A DNA stretch of 64,000 bases from Polaribacter aquimarinus (GCF_003129485.1 NZ_QFFG01000003.1:248001-312000), one strand, 5' to 3'; counted from the first letter of the stretch, positions 10,124 to 19,363 are shown. The notes: generated by a model not told the origin, from the sequence alone. Numbers and translations are program-made.

Positions 10124-11038
10124 TTACTTTTTTCTAACGTTCTTATTGATTATTTTGTTCTTTATAGCTACTCTGTTTTTTATAATTCCATTTAATAAAA
10201 CTACAAATAAAACAATGAAAGCACCCAAATAAAACTCTGGATTCATTTTTTCTTTATCACCAAAAATAAATAATGCCAAAACAATTGCATAAATAGGTTC
10301 TAAGTTAACGGTTAACATTACTGTATATGGAGAAAGGTATTTCATCACTTTTACAGAAATAATAAAAGCATAAGCTGTACATATACTACTTAAAACTAAT
10401 AAATAGAACCATTCTATGTTAGGTAATATAAACAATGAAGATGAAAATCCGTTTGTAAAAAATAAATAAACGGTTACAAAAACTGCCCCAAAAAACAGTT
10501 GATATAGCGAAATAGTATTTGCTTGATACTTCTTGATAAATAATCCGTTTAAAACAGAAAATAAAGCACTTAATGAAGATGATATTATTGCATAAATAAT
10601 CCCCATTTTATATTGATTTTCAAAACTAAAAATAATATAAAGACCAAGAATAACAATCAATCCAAGTACCATTTCTAAAGGTCTTATTCTTCTTTTAAAA
10701 AAAATAGGTTCTATTATTGACACAAAAAAAGCTCCAGTACTCATCGTAACCAAAGCAACAGAAACGTTAGAAACTTTAATCGCTTTAAAAAAGAAAATCC
10801 AATGCAATGCTATAATTGTACCTGTAAAAATAAATTTGAATACACCTTTTTTATCAACTTTGAGTGATTTCTTTTTAAAAAGAAAATAAATCAATATAAA
10901 AACTGTAGCTAAAGACATTCTATACCATACTAAAGATATAGCACTAATAGAAATTAAAGCTCCTAAAATAGCAGTAAACCCCCAAATAAAAACAATGAGA
11001 TGAAGTAATAGGTAGTTCTTTATCCTATTTTCTAGCAT
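10124..11038 (-). CDS. EamA/DMT-family transporter
   Basis: A 304-residue integral membrane protein with about ten hydrophobic helices arranged as two five-helix EamA repeats, the drug/metabolite transporter superfamily layout. The second repeat is seen from about residue 145. Such proteins export amino acids, nucleosides or other small metabolites; the substrate here cannot be told. The tail is basic. Its start overlaps the end of the LptF/G gene by 14 bases, so the two are translationally coupled parts of a tgt-lptF/G-eamA unit, although a shared function is not evident. Confidence 0.88.
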   Translation of the reverse strand: MLENRIKNYLLLHLIVFIWGFTAILGALISISAISLVWYRMSLATVFILIYFLFKKKSLKVDKKGVFKFIFTGTIIALHWIFFFKAIKVSNVSVALVTMSTGAFFVSIIEPIFFKRRIRPLEMVLGLIVILGLYIIFSFENQYKMGIIYAIISSSLSALFSVLNGLFIKKYQANTISLYQLFFGAVFVTVYLFFTNGFSSSLFILPNIEWFYLLVLSSICTAYAFIISVKVMKYLSPYTVMLTVNLEPIYAIVLALFIFGDKEKMNPEFYLGAFIVLFVVLLNGIIKNRVAIKNKIINKNVRKK

Positions 11039-12116
11039 TTAAATAAAGATAAATGGCCAAACAACCAAAAATAACATTTGGTGTCCACACATATAAAAAA
11101 GAATTAACCCCTGCTACAGCTCCTAGAACTTCAGAAATTTTCATTAGAAAAACATATATAAACATCACTCCAACACCAATGGCTAAATTAACCCCTGTTC
11201 CTCCTCTTTTTTTTCTAAAAGCAAGAGCAACTGCAATAATTGTTAAAATATAAGATGCAAATGGTAAACTTGTTCGTTTATGTAATTCTACCCAATAAGC
11301 ATTTAAATTCTTAACTCCTCTTTTCTGAGACACTCTAATAAACTTAAGCAACTCATTGGAGGCCATTTCTTGCGACAAAGCAGACTTATAATCTAAATCT
11401 CTAGGCGTAAAATTAAAAACAGTGTCAATTTTATTTCCAGAAAAAATTTCATCTTTTTTGTCTATTAAAATTCTTTTCCTCCAATTTAATAACGTAAAAG
11501 TAGAATCAATAATATTATACCTAATATTATCTGAAGATAATTTTGATTTTAACCTAATTCCATCATAAATTTCTGATGTAAAATCATAGCCAGAATTTGT
11601 TTCAGTATTATAACTTCTTATATAAATATAAGTACTATCTGTTAACTGTAAACTAAAATCGCTAACATATTTTAACGCGTTTTGTTGACGCTTATTTTTT
11701 ATGTATTTCTTCTCAAACTTCTTTCTTATTTTACTACTATTTGGCACAACAAAATGGTTCATCCCTAGCGATATTAAAGTCACTAAAGTTGCTCCAACAA
11801 AATAAGGAAACAAAAAACGAGTAAAAGATACTTTTGCATTTGTAATTGCAATAATTTCTGTGTTATTTGAGAGCTTAGAAGTAAACAAAATTACAGCAAT
11901 AAATAATGCTAAAGGCATAAATGTATTGGTATAATATATTATAAAGTTTACATAATATTCTTCAACTATTTGTGAAAAACCTAAATTTGGATGTTCTAAA
12001 AAATTATCAATCTTTTCTGATATATCTATGGCAATTGCAATAGGAATCAAGATTAATAAGGTAAACATAAAAGTTACCAAATAACGTTTTAGTATGTATT
12101 TGTCTATAATTTTCAA
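11025..12116 (-). CDS. LptF/LptG-family permease of the lipopolysaccharide exporter
   Basis: A 363-residue YjgP/YjgQ-type permease. With LptB these proteins drive LPS from the inner membrane through the LptC-A-D bridge. The N-terminus (MKIIDKYILKRYLVTFMFTL) is the amphipathic gate helix plus TM1 typical of the family; three helices are followed by a large periplasmic beta-jellyroll (about residues 135-265) and three more C-terminal helices. LptF and LptG are hard to tell apart in Bacteroidota, so no symbol is given. It starts one base after the tgt stop, and tgt-lptG pairing is common in Flavobacteria. Confidence 0.93.
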   Translation of the reverse strand: MKIIDKYILKRYLVTFMFTLLILIPIAIAIDISEKIDNFLEHPNLGFSQIVEEYYVNFIIYYTNTFMPLALFIAVILFTSKLSNNTEIIAITNAKVSFTRFLFPYFVGATLVTLISLGMNHFVVPNSSKIRKKFEKKYIKNKRQQNALKYVSDFSLQLTDSTYIYIRSYNTETNSGYDFTSEIYDGIRLKSKLSSDNIRYNIIDSTFTLLNWRKRILIDKKDEIFSGNKIDTVFNFTPRDLDYKSALSQEMASNELLKFIRVSQKRGVKNLNAYWVELHKRTSLPFASYILTIIAVALAFRKKRGGTGVNLAIGVGVMFIYVFLMKISEVLGAVAGVNSFLYVWTPNVIFGCLAIYLYLNARK

Positions 12117-12117
12117 A

Positions 12118-13248
12118 CTACAAACGATTGTCCATTTGTTTTACCATTTTATCTTTCCATTCTCTAAAATCTCCAGCTATAATATGTTTTCTTGCCTCAC
12201 GAGTTAACCAAACATAAAATCCTAAATTATGAATAGAAGCAATTTGTTTTCCTAACATTTCTTTAGCTACAAATAAATGACGTAAATACGCTTTAGAATA
12301 ATAAGTATCTACATTTGTAATTCCCATTTCATCTATTGGCGAAAAATCTTTTTCCCACTTTTTATTTTTAATATTGATAGTTCCATGAGCGGTAAACAAC
12401 ATTCCATTTCTAGCATTTCTTGTTGGCATTACACAATCAAACATATCTATACCTAAGGCAATATTTTCAAGAATATTTATTGGAGTACCTACCCCCATTA
12501 AATATCTAGGTTTGTCTTTTGGTAGAATTTCGGTAACCACTTCTGTCATAGCGTACATTTCTTCTGCAGGCTCTCCTACTGAAAGCCCTCCAATAGCATT
12601 GGCTTCTGCACCAGCATTTGAAATATATTCTGCAGATTGTTTTCGCAAATCTTTATATGTACTTCCTTGAACTATTGGAAAAAACGTTTGCTCATACCCA
12701 TATTTAAATGGTAATTTTTCAAGATGATTTATACATCTATCTAACCATCTATGTGTCATATGCATAGAACGTTTTGCGTAATTATAATCACATGGATAAG
12801 GCGTACATTCATCAAAAGCCATAATAATATCTGCACCAATTGTGCGCTGAATTTCCATTACATTTTCTGGAGTAAAAAAGTGCATTGAACCATCAATATG
12901 ACTTTTAAACTTTACACCTTCTTCGTTAATTTTTCTTCTACCTGATAAAGAATATACTTGATAACCACCAGAATCCGTTAAAATATTACGATCCCAATTC
13001 ATAAATTTATGCAATCCTCCAGCTTGTTCTAAAACTTCTAATTTGGGTCTTAAATACAAATGATAAGTATTTCCTAAAATAATATCAGGGTTTATTTCAT
13101 TTTTGAGCTCAGTCTGATGCACTCCTTTTACGGTTCCAAGGGTTCCAACTGGCATAAAAATAGGAGTTTCAATAACTCCATGATCAGTTGTAATTGTTCC
13201 TGCTCTTGCTTGACTTTTTGAGTCAGTTTTTTTTAAATCGAAATTCAT
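12118..13248 (-). CDS. tgt: tRNA-guanosine(34) preQ1 transglycosylase
   Basis: A 376-residue enzyme that swaps G34 of GUN anticodons for preQ1 on the way to queuosine. The catalytic TIM barrel is intact: DSGGYQVYSL with the substrate-binding Asp near residue 91, FDECTPYP, GGLSVGEP, and the nucleophile Asp271 in MFDCVMPTRNARNG. Odd: the zinc site CxCxxC that normally precedes YSRAYLHHL is missing; the matching stretch (about 300-312) reads SPIDEMGITNVDTYYSKAYL, with no Cys, while the downstream IHNLGFY helix keeps its His. The ATG at 13248 is chosen over the TTG at 13257 because that TTG lies inside the -7 box. First gene of tgt-lptF/G-eamA. Confidence 0.96.
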   Translation of the reverse strand: MNFDLKKTDSKSQARAGTITTDHGVIETPIFMPVGTLGTVKGVHQTELKNEINPDIILGNTYHLYLRPKLEVLEQAGGLHKFMNWDRNILTDSGGYQVYSLSGRRKINEEGVKFKSHIDGSMHFFTPENVMEIQRTIGADIIMAFDECTPYPCDYNYAKRSMHMTHRWLDRCINHLEKLPFKYGYEQTFFPIVQGSTYKDLRKQSAEYISNAGAEANAIGGLSVGEPAEEMYAMTEVVTEILPKDKPRYLMGVGTPINILENIALGIDMFDCVMPTRNARNGMLFTAHGTINIKNKKWEKDFSPIDEMGITNVDTYYSKAYLRHLFVAKEMLGKQIASIHNLGFYVWLTREARKHIIAGDFREWKDKMVKQMDNRL

Positions 13249-13254
13249 TGCTGG

Positions 13255-13262
13255 CAAAGATA
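13255..13262 (-). promoter_or_regulatory. Bacteroidota -7 box (TATCTTTG) of tgt, almost on the start codon
   Basis: CAAAGATA on the + strand reads TATCTTTG towards tgt. Its last G is only six bases before the A of the ATG at 13248, so the transcript start would fall on or within a few bases of the start codon. Confidence 0.65.
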
Positions 13263-13308
13263 ATACTATTTAAGAAGTGAAAAATTAAAAGATTCTTAAA
13301 GATTTAAA

Positions 13309-14202
13309 CTAAAATTTTCTTTTCTTTTTTGAAGAAAAACTACTATTTCTTTTTTTATTTTTTGGTGATGATTTTCGGAAAGATGCACTTTTTTTGTTGA
13401 AATCATTTTTAGTGGGAGAAAACTTCTTTTTAGTTTTTAATGTTTTTGGTTTTTCTTTTACAATTGATGCTTCTTCAGTTTTAGAAGAAGTAGCAATCAT
13501 TTTATTAATTTCTTTAAGTTCTTCTGTGGTTAATTCCCTCCAGTCTCCAGCTTTTAAATTTCCCAATTTCACATTCATAATTCGGGTACGTTTTAGCTTT
13601 GTAACTTCGTAATTTAAATACTCGCACATTCTACGAATTTGTCTATTTAATCCCTGAACTAAAATAATTTTAAAGACTTTTTCGGATACTTTTTCTACTT
13701 TACACTTTTTTGTAACAGTTCCTAAAATAGGAATTCCATTACTCATTTTATTAATGAAATTTTCATCAATAGTTTTATTAACAGAAACTATATATTCTTT
13801 CTCGTGATTGTTTCCAGCTCTTAAAATTTTGTTGACAATATCTCCATCATTTGTTAGAAAAATCAATCCTTCTGAAGGTTTATCTAAACGTCCAATAGGA
13901 AACAATCGTTGTGGATGATTTACCTCTTTTACAATATTATCACGCTCTCTAGAATCTGTAGTAGAGACAATTCCTACAGGTTTATTTAAGGCTATATAAA
14001 GAGTTCTTGGTTTATGTTTTAAAGGTCTTCCATCAACTTTTACAACATCGTTTTGAAATACTCTATTTCCCAATTGAGTTGGTTTTCCATTGATGGTTAC
14101 GCGTCCTTCAGTTATCAGTTTTTCTGCTTCTCTACGAGAGCAAATCCCAGTAGAACTGATGAATTTATTTAAGTTGACTGATTGTTGGTTGTTTTTATCC
14201 AA
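13309..14202 (-). CDS. rluF: 23S rRNA pseudouridine(2604) synthase RluF-type
   Basis: A 297-residue pseudouridine synthase. An S4 RNA-binding domain (about residues 8-60, [17 protein letters not shown]) is followed by the RsuA/RluB/E/F catalytic domain with Asp107 in [10 protein letters not shown] as nucleophile and [13 protein letters not shown] near the C-terminal core. The run [18 protein letters not shown] and TRIMNVKL resembles E. coli RluF more than RluB, and the position of Asp107 agrees. The C-terminal tail (from about 235) is a long Lys/Ser-rich stretch, probably unstructured and RNA-binding. No in-frame ATG exists near the start; TTG at 14202 fits the -7 box at 14220-14227. Confidence 0.92.
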   Translation of the reverse strand: MDKNNQQSVNLNKFISSTGICSRREAEKLITEGRVTINGKPTQLGNRVFQNDVVKVDGRPLKHKPRTLYIALNKPVGIVSTTDSRERDNIVKEVNHPQRLFPIGRLDKPSEGLIFLTNDGDIVNKILRAGNNHEKEYIVSVNKTIDENFINKMSNGIPILGTVTKKCKVEKVSEKVFKIILVQGLNRQIRRMCEYLNYEVTKLKRTRIMNVKLGNLKAGDWRELTTEELKEINKMIATSSKTEEASIVKEKPKTLKTKKKFSPTKNDFNKKSASFRKSSPKNKKRNSSFSSKKKRKF

Positions 14203-14219
14203 AGAGCATCATTTTGAGG

Positions 14220-14227
14220 CAAAAGTA
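14220..14227 (-). promoter_or_regulatory. Bacteroidota -7 box (TACTTTTG) of rluF
   Basis: CAAAAGTA on the + strand gives TACTTTTG, an exact TAnnTTTG match, 17 bases before the TTG start of rluF. It supports a short leader and the TTG start. Confidence 0.6.
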
Positions 14228-14236
14228 AGTATAAGA

Positions 14237-14839
14237 TTACAATTCTATTGTTCGAAAAGTTAAATTAATTCTTGGTGAATTCACCTTTTTTGTGGGGGGC
14301 AATCTGTGCAACCAATTGGTCTGAGTTTTATCTTTCATCACCAGTAAGCTTCCTCTCTCTAACAGAATATCTACTCTCTGTTTGTTTTCTTTGTGCTTAA
14401 AAGAGAATTTGCGTTCTGCTCCTAAAGATAATGAAGCAATTGCTCCGTTTTTCTTCAACATTTTTTCTCCATCAGAATGATATGCCATTCCTTCATCACC
14501 TGAATGATATAAATTCAACAGGCATGAATTATATATTTCTCCACTTTCTTTTTCAACAATACTCTTTAATTCAAGTAGCTCTTTGTTAAAAATATTTGCT
14601 GTTTTAGTCACTTTAGAATAGGTATACGAAAACGGAGATTCTGCGTACCAAGCTACTTTTCTTTTAGTTATTATTGTTTTTCCAAAAATAATGGCTCTGT
14701 CATTTTCCCATTTTATGTTTTGCATCAAAGTATTATAATAAAAATCACATTGAGTTTTGTTTAAAATAATTCCGTGATAATTCGTAATTCCGCCAAAAGG
14801 AAGAATATTGATAATTTTTTCTGCAGAAAATAAATCCAT
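14237..14839 (-). CDS. AlkB-family 2-oxoglutarate/Fe(II) dioxygenase (alkylated nucleic acid repair)
   Basis: A 200-residue AlkB homologue of the ALKBH2/3-like short type. These enzymes remove methyl groups such as 1-methyladenine and 3-methylcytosine from nucleic acids by oxidation. The iron ligands are visible as His121 and Asp123 (AYHSDGE) and His178 (NWLHRLP), with Arg190 and Arg196 in the PRINLTFRTI block that binds 2-oxoglutarate. The ATG at 14839 gives MDLFSAEK, the usual start in this group; an upstream extension by five residues is possible. It is divergent from the symporter gene. Confidence 0.92.
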   Translation of the reverse strand: MDLFSAEKIINILPFGGITNYHGIILNKTQCDFYYNTLMQNIKWENDRAIIFGKTIITKRKVAWYAESPFSYTYSKVTKTANIFNKELLELKSIVEKESGEIYNSCLLNLYHSGDEGMAYHSDGEKMLKKNGAIASLSLGAERKFSFKHKENKQRVDILLERGSLLVMKDKTQTNWLHRLPPTKKVNSPRINLTFRTIEL

Positions 14840-14907
14840 TAAATAAAAATACAAATTAAACTTGAAATAGTTACTTTTAGGTTCTCATAAAATAACTACA
14901 TCAATCT

Positions 14908-16722
14908 ATGATTAATTTAAGCTCATTAGATTACATTCTAATTATTTCTTTTTTTGCTATTGTTCTTTTTATTGGAATTTATGTCTCAAAAAAATCAGGT
15001 AAAAGTAGCTCAGAATTTTTTCTTTCAGGGCGTAGTATGCCATGGTGGTTATTAGGTTTTTCTATGGTAGCTACTACTTTTGCAGCAGATACTCCGCTTT
15101 TAGTAACAGATATAGTTAGAGCTGATGGTGTTTCTGGAAACTGGGTTTGGTGGTCGTTTTTAATTACGGGTTTGTTAACCGTTTTTGTCTATGCCAAATT
15201 ATGGCGAAAATCTGCAGTGAATACCGATTTAGAATTTTACGAATTACGTTACAGTGGAAAAGCTGCACAATTTTTAAGAGGTTTTAGAGCCATTTATTTA
15301 GGCATCATTTTTAATGTTTTGGTAATGTCTGTAGTCACTTTAGCGGCTATAAAAATTGGCGGAATTATGTTAGGCATTCAACCTTGGGAAGTCGTAGTTT
15401 ATGCAGGTACAATAACAGTTGTCTTTAGTGCTTTTGGTGGATTTAGAGGTGTGGTTTATACCGATTTTTTATTATTTATCATCGCTATGTTTGGTGCTTT
15501 TGCTGCTGCCTATTATGCAGTAAATCTTCCTCAAGTTGGTGGTTTGGATAATTTACTAAAAAACGATTTGGTTATTTCTAAAATGGATATGTTACCCGAT
15601 TTTAAAAATACAGAAACATTAATTACATTATTAATTATTCCTATTGCCTTACAATGGTGGAGTTCTTGGTATCCAGGAGCAGAACCTGGAGGTGGTGGGT
15701 ATATTGCACAAAGAATGTTGGCTGCAAAAGATGAAAATCACGCCATTGGAGCTACTTTCTTTTTTAATTTTGTGCATTATGCTTTACGTCCTTGGCCTTG
15801 GATTTTAGTGGCATTGGCTTCATTAGTAATTTTTCCAGACATGGCAAGTTTGCAAAGTGCCTTCCCAAATATTCCTGCTGATAAATTAGGGCATGATTTA
15901 GCATATCCTGCAATGCTTAACTTTTTACCAAGTGGAATTTTAGGTATTGTTTTAGCATCACTTATTGCTGCTTATATGAGTACAATCTCTACACATTTAA
16001 ACTGGGGAGCTTCTTACGTTGTAAATGATTTCTACAAACGATTTGTAAAAGAAAAAGCATCAGAAAAAGAATTGGTAAACGTTGGTAGAATTACTACAAT
16101 TTTAATGATGATTGTAAGCGGAATTTTAGCTTTAAGTTTAACCAATGTAAAACAAGTCTTTGACATTATAATAATGTTTGGAGCAGGAACTGGTTTGCTT
16201 TTTATTTTAAGATGGTTTTGGTGGCGCATAAATGCTTGGAGTGAAATTGCTGCGATGTTCTCATCTGGCGTGATTTCAATTTTATTAAATTTCACATCTT
16301 TGGGGTCTATTTTATTTGCTAGCGAAACTGGATTTTTTCCTAGTTGGTTTAAATTTCCTTTTGTGGTTTTAATTACCTCAATTATTTGGCTGATAGTTAC
16401 CTACATAACGCAACCAGATAGTAAAGAAGTTTTATACTCTTTTTATCAGAAAATTCAACCTGGTGGACCAGGTTGGAGCAAAGTAATTAACGATGCTAAT
16501 TCAGAGAACATCAATTTACAAAACACAAAAAGTAGCTGGAGTGTCCCTTCTGGTATTTTAGCAATGTTATTAGGCTGTGTTTTAATTTACAGTTGTTTAT
16601 TTGCTACTGGATTCTGGATTTATGGAGAGATAATAAATGCTCTTTTACTTTCAGCATCAACTTTAATTTCTGGGTTTTTATTAATAAAAATTTGGAAGAA
16701 GATTAAAACTACTATTTTGTAA
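14908..16722 (+). CDS. Sodium:solute symporter family protein
   Basis: A 604-residue transporter of the SSS family with about 13-15 transmembrane helices. The N-terminus (LDYILIISFFAIVLFIGIYV) and FFLSGRSMPWWLLGFSMVATTFAADTPLLV are the typical TM1 and TM2 region, including the Ser/Thr-rich stretch that forms the sodium site. The SxxLNWGASYVVNDFYKRF motif late in the protein is also family-typical. Substrate (sugar, sialic acid, amino acid or other) cannot be predicted. ATG at 14908; a TACTTTTA box at 14872-14879 is a near match to the -7 consensus. The AbiH gene begins 19 bases after its stop and may be read through from here. Confidence 0.92.
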   Translation: MINLSSLDYILIISFFAIVLFIGIYVSKKSGKSSSEFFLSGRSMPWWLLGFSMVATTFAADTPLLVTDIVRADGVSGNWVWWSFLITGLLTVFVYAKLWRKSAVNTDLEFYELRYSGKAAQFLRGFRAIYLGIIFNVLVMSVVTLAAIKIGGIMLGIQPWEVVVYAGTITVVFSAFGGFRGVVYTDFLLFIIAMFGAFAAAYYAVNLPQVGGLDNLLKNDLVISKMDMLPDFKNTETLITLLIIPIALQWWSSWYPGAEPGGGGYIAQRMLAAKDENHAIGATFFFNFVHYALRPWPWILVALASLVIFPDMASLQSAFPNIPADKLGHDLAYPAMLNFLPSGILGIVLASLIAAYMSTISTHLNWGASYVVNDFYKRFVKEKASEKELVNVGRITTILMMIVSGILALSLTNVKQVFDIIIMFGAGTGLLFILRWFWWRINAWSEIAAMFSSGVISILLNFTSLGSILFASETGFFPSWFKFPFVVLITSIIWLIVTYITQPDSKEVLYSFYQKIQPGGPGWSKVINDANSENINLQNTKSSWSVPSGILAMLLGCVLIYSCLFATGFWIYGEIINALLLSASTLISGFLLIKIWKKIKTTIL

Positions 16723-16741
16723 AAAATATTTAAATAAAAAA

Positions 16742-17884
16742 ATGAAAAGAAAAGAAAAAATTTATAATCGCTTAATTTTAGTTGGCAATGGCTTTGATTT
16801 AGCTTTAGGCATAAAAACTTCCTATAACGATTTTTTGTTTTGGTATTTAAAAAGTAGGCTTTTATTGAGTGTGAAATCTGAAGATATAATTGCCAACCCT
16901 GAACATGGTACTAAGTACAATTATTATGAGGATAAAATATCTAAAGTCTTTTGGAAAAGGAATTACTCTGAAAATGATAAATTAGATTTTATTGAAAGAT
17001 ATAAAACATTAAAAGATATACAAGTAGCCATAAAACAAAAACAAAACTTTGTTATTAATACAAGTACATCAGTATTATTTAGAACTATATATGATACTTC
17101 TATAAATTCTTGGATTGACGTAGAACAAAGTTATTATGTTTTACTAAAAAAGCACTTCACAAGAAAAGAAGTAATATTAAAAATAAATGAAGATTTTGAA
17201 TTTATTAAAAATCAATTAGAGATTTATTTAACAACCTTAAAGTTGCCAGAACTTAAAAGAGCAAGTATTACACAGTTTATAGAACAATTTTTTGATGGAA
17301 TAAGCAAAGATGAGATTATAGACATAAATAAACAACATCTTTCATTAGGTACAAAAAATTATTATTTCTTAAATTTCAATTATACAGACTCCCTTAGAAG
17401 TATATTAGATTCATTCTCTATCTATAATACAAATAAGTCATTTAATCCAAGCTATCAAATTAACCATATTCACGGTAAATTAAATTCTAAAGAAGAAAGA
17501 ATTATTTTTGGTTATGGAGATGAAATGGATAATTTTTACACTCAAATTCAAGACCTTAACGATAACGAGTATTTAAAAAATATAAAATCTTTTCAATACT
17601 TTCAAAGTCAAAATTATAGAAACTTGTTGAGGTTTGTAAATTCTAACGAATACCAAGTTTGTATTTATGGGCATTCTTGCGGTTTGTCAGACCGAGTTAT
17701 GTTAAATGAAATATTTGAAAATGATAATTGTAAGTCTATAAAAATCTATTACTACAAAGATGAAAGAGACTATGTTAATAAAACAATGGAAATTTCAAGG
17801 CATTTTAAGGATAATAATTTAATGAGACAAAAGATTGTTAACTTCAAAAAAGAAAATATTATACCTCAGCTATTTTTAACTTAA
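16742..17884 (+). CDS. AbiH-family protein, candidate phage abortive-infection gene
   Basis: A 380-residue protein with the AbiH family signature at the N-terminus (NRLILVGNGFDLALGIKTSYNDF), followed by a helical, Lys/Asn-rich middle and a conserved-looking C-terminal block (INHIHGKL, FGYGDE, YGHSCGLSD). AbiH was first described as a lactococcal abortive infection gene; its biochemical activity is not known to me. No signal peptide or membrane helix is seen. It follows the symporter by 19 bases, ends in a shared terminator and is bordered by tRNA-Ser on the opposite strand, lying on the 3' side of that tRNA, a favoured side for integration. Base use is as AT-rich as its neighbours. Solitary; no toxin or antitoxin partner is seen. 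Confidence 0.85.
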   Translation: MKRKEKIYNRLILVGNGFDLALGIKTSYNDFLFWYLKSRLLLSVKSEDIIANPEHGTKYNYYEDKISKVFWKRNYSENDKLDFIERYKTLKDIQVAIKQKQNFVINTSTSVLFRTIYDTSINSWIDVEQSYYVLLKKHFTRKEVILKINEDFEFIKNQLEIYLTTLKLPELKRASITQFIEQFFDGISKDEIIDINKQHLSLGTKNYYFLNFNYTDSLRSILDSFSIYNTNKSFNPSYQINHIHGKLNSKEERIIFGYGDEMDNFYTQIQDLNDNEYLKNIKSFQYFQSQNYRNLLRFVNSNEYQVCIYGHSCGLSDRVMLNEIFENDNCKSIKIYYYKDERDYVNKTMEISRHFKDNNLMRQKIVNFKKENIIPQLFLT

Positions 17885-17908
17885 AAACAAGAATTAAATA
17901 AATTACTT

Positions 17909-17932
17909 CTGACACCTATACTGACACCCATA
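17909..17932 (+). repeat. Two tandem copies of a 12-bp unit CTGACACC(T/C)ATA
   Basis: CTGACACCTATA is directly followed by CTGACACCCATA between the AbiH stop and the terminator near tRNA-Ser. It is the only GC-richer, repeated stretch in that gap. It could be a binding site or a scar of an integration event; nothing in the sequence decides this. Confidence 0.6.
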
Positions 17933-17937
17933 AACAC

Positions 17938-17972
17938 AAAAGCCTTACAATCAAAAGATTATAAGGCTTTTT
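17938..17972. terminator. Bidirectional terminator between AbiH gene and tRNA-Ser
   Basis: A 15-bp stem with one C-A mismatch (AAAAGCCTTACAATC / GATTATAAGGCTTTT), AAAA loop, ending in TTTTT on the + side and starting with an A run for the - strand tRNA. Confidence 0.8.
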
Positions 17973-17973
17973 G

Positions 17974-18058
17974 CGGAGAAAGAGGGATTCGAACCCCCGG
18001 ACCTGTTACAGTCAACAGTTTTCAAGACTGCCGCATTCGACCACTCTGCCATTTCTCC
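17974..18058 (-). tRNA. tRNA-Ser (UGA anticodon)
   Basis: The acceptor stem GGAGAAA/TTTCTCC closes, the D-arm reads TGGCAGAGTGG, the anticodon loop CTTGAAA gives anticodon UGA, a class II variable arm is present, and the T-arm contains GGTTCGAATC. About 85 nt. CCA is not encoded. A -7 box lies 35 bases upstream. Confidence 0.95.
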
Positions 18059-18092
18059 AAGTGTCTCATCAGCTATTTGCTGAATGCGGATG

Positions 18093-18100
18093 CAAATATA
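18093..18100 (-). promoter_or_regulatory. Bacteroidota -7 box (TATATTTG) of tRNA-Ser
   Basis: CAAATATA on the + strand is an exact TAnnTTTG match towards tRNA-Ser. The roughly 30-base leader contains a small CAGC/GCTG hairpin. Confidence 0.65.
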
Positions 18101-18266
18101 GAAAGCTTTTTTATTTTCTGAAACAAAAAAGACAATAATTTAAATCTTTTTTGAATATCCTTTAATTACGCAACTATCTTTCTAAAAATCAAGCTTTAAA
18201 ATAGTTTTAAATTTATTAGAAATCATTAACTTCAATAATTATAACCTTTTTTTTAAGCTGTTTAAT

Positions 18267-18274
18267 TATCTTTG
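18267..18274 (+). promoter_or_regulatory. Bacteroidota -7 box (TATCTTTG) of aroC
   Basis: Exact TAnnTTTG match ending 24 bases before the aroC ATG. The rest of 18101-18266 is plain AT-rich sequence with no recognisable element. Confidence 0.65.
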
Positions 18275-18298
18275 TCAGCAAATTTTTAATTTTTACTT

Positions 18299-19363
18299 AT
18301 GTCATTCAATTCTTTTGGAAATTTATTGAGAGTTACAACTTTTGGAGAATCTCACGGAGCCGCTATTGGTGGTGTTATTGATGGTTTTCCTGCTGGAGTT
18401 GAAATTGATTTTGAAGCTGTACAAGAAGAATTAAATAGACGTAAACCTGGACAATCTAAAATTGTTACGCAACGTAAAGAACCAGATACGGTTGAGTTTT
18501 TATCAGGTATTTTTGAAGGAAAAACCACTGGAACTTCTATTGGTTTTATTATTAGAAATACAAATCAGAAGAGTAAAGATTATAATCACAATACTAATGT
18601 ATATAGGCCTTCTCACGCAGATTACACCTATGATAAAAAATACGGCTTAAGAGATCATAGAGGTGGTGGACGTAGTTCTGCTCGTGAAACGGCAAACTGG
18701 GTTGTTGCTGGTGCTTTAGCAAAACAATTTATTTCTCAAATAAACATCAATGCTTTTACCTCTTCGGTAGGTGATATTTTTATGGAAAAACCTTACCAAG
18801 ATGTAGATTTTTCTAAAACCGAAAGCAATATTGTACGTTGTCCTGATGAAGCATCCGCAGAAAAAATGATTGATAAAATCAAAGAAATTCGTAAAGCAGG
18901 TGATACTATTGGAGGTACAATTACCTGTGTTGCTCAAAATGTTCCTGTAGGTTTAGGTGAACCAATTTTTAATAAACTACATGCAGAATTAGGGAAAGCA
19001 ATGTTATCTATTAATGCTGTAAAAGGTTTTGAGTTTGGTAGCGGGTTTTGTGGTTCAAAAATGAAAGGTTCTGAGCATAATGATGTTTTTAACGCAGATG
19101 GCTCTACCAATACTAATTTATCTGGAGGAATTCAAGGTGGAATTAGCAATGGAATGGACATTTACTTTAGAGTAGCTTTTAAACCTGTAGCTACTATTAT
19201 GACCAACCAACAGACTATAAATTCTGAAGGTGAACTTACAGAAATCACAGGAAAAGGACGTCATGATCCTTGTGTTGTGCCAAGAGCTGTACCTATTGTA
19301 GAAGCTATGACAGCATTGGTTTTGGCTGATTTCTATCTATTAAACAGAACAAGACAGGTTTAA
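18299..19363 (+). CDS. aroC: Chorismate synthase
   Basis: A 354-residue enzyme of normal length that converts 5-enolpyruvylshikimate 3-phosphate to chorismate with reduced FMN, the last step of the shikimate pathway. The three family signatures are present: [16 protein letters not shown] near the N-terminus, the [18 protein letters not shown] block with the FMN/EPSP-binding residues at about 118-136, and the C-terminal [18 protein letters not shown]. The menaquinone genes later in the window draw on its product through isochorismate. It stands alone behind its own -7 box. Confidence 0.98.
   Translation: MSFNSFGNLLRVTTFGESHGAAIGGVIDGFPAGVEIDFEAVQEELNRRKPGQSKIVTQRKEPDTVEFLSGIFEGKTTGTSIGFIIRNTNQKSKDYNHNTNVYRPSHADYTYDKKYGLRDHRGGGRSSARETANWVVAGALAKQFISQININAFTSSVGDIFMEKPYQDVDFSKTESNIVRCPDEASAEKMIDKIKEIRKAGDTIGGTITCVAQNVPVGLGEPIFNKLHAELGKAMLSINAVKGFEFGSGFCGSKMKGSEHNDVFNADGSTNTNLSGGIQGGISNGMDIYFRVAFKPVATIMTNQQTINSEGELTEITGKGRHDPCVVPRAVPIVEAMTALVLADFYLLNRTRQV

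Noticed and set aside
16723..18058. Attachment-site duplication around AbiH
   Set aside because: The tRNA-Ser 3' end sequence (GGTTCGAATC region) was not found again on the other side of the AbiH gene.
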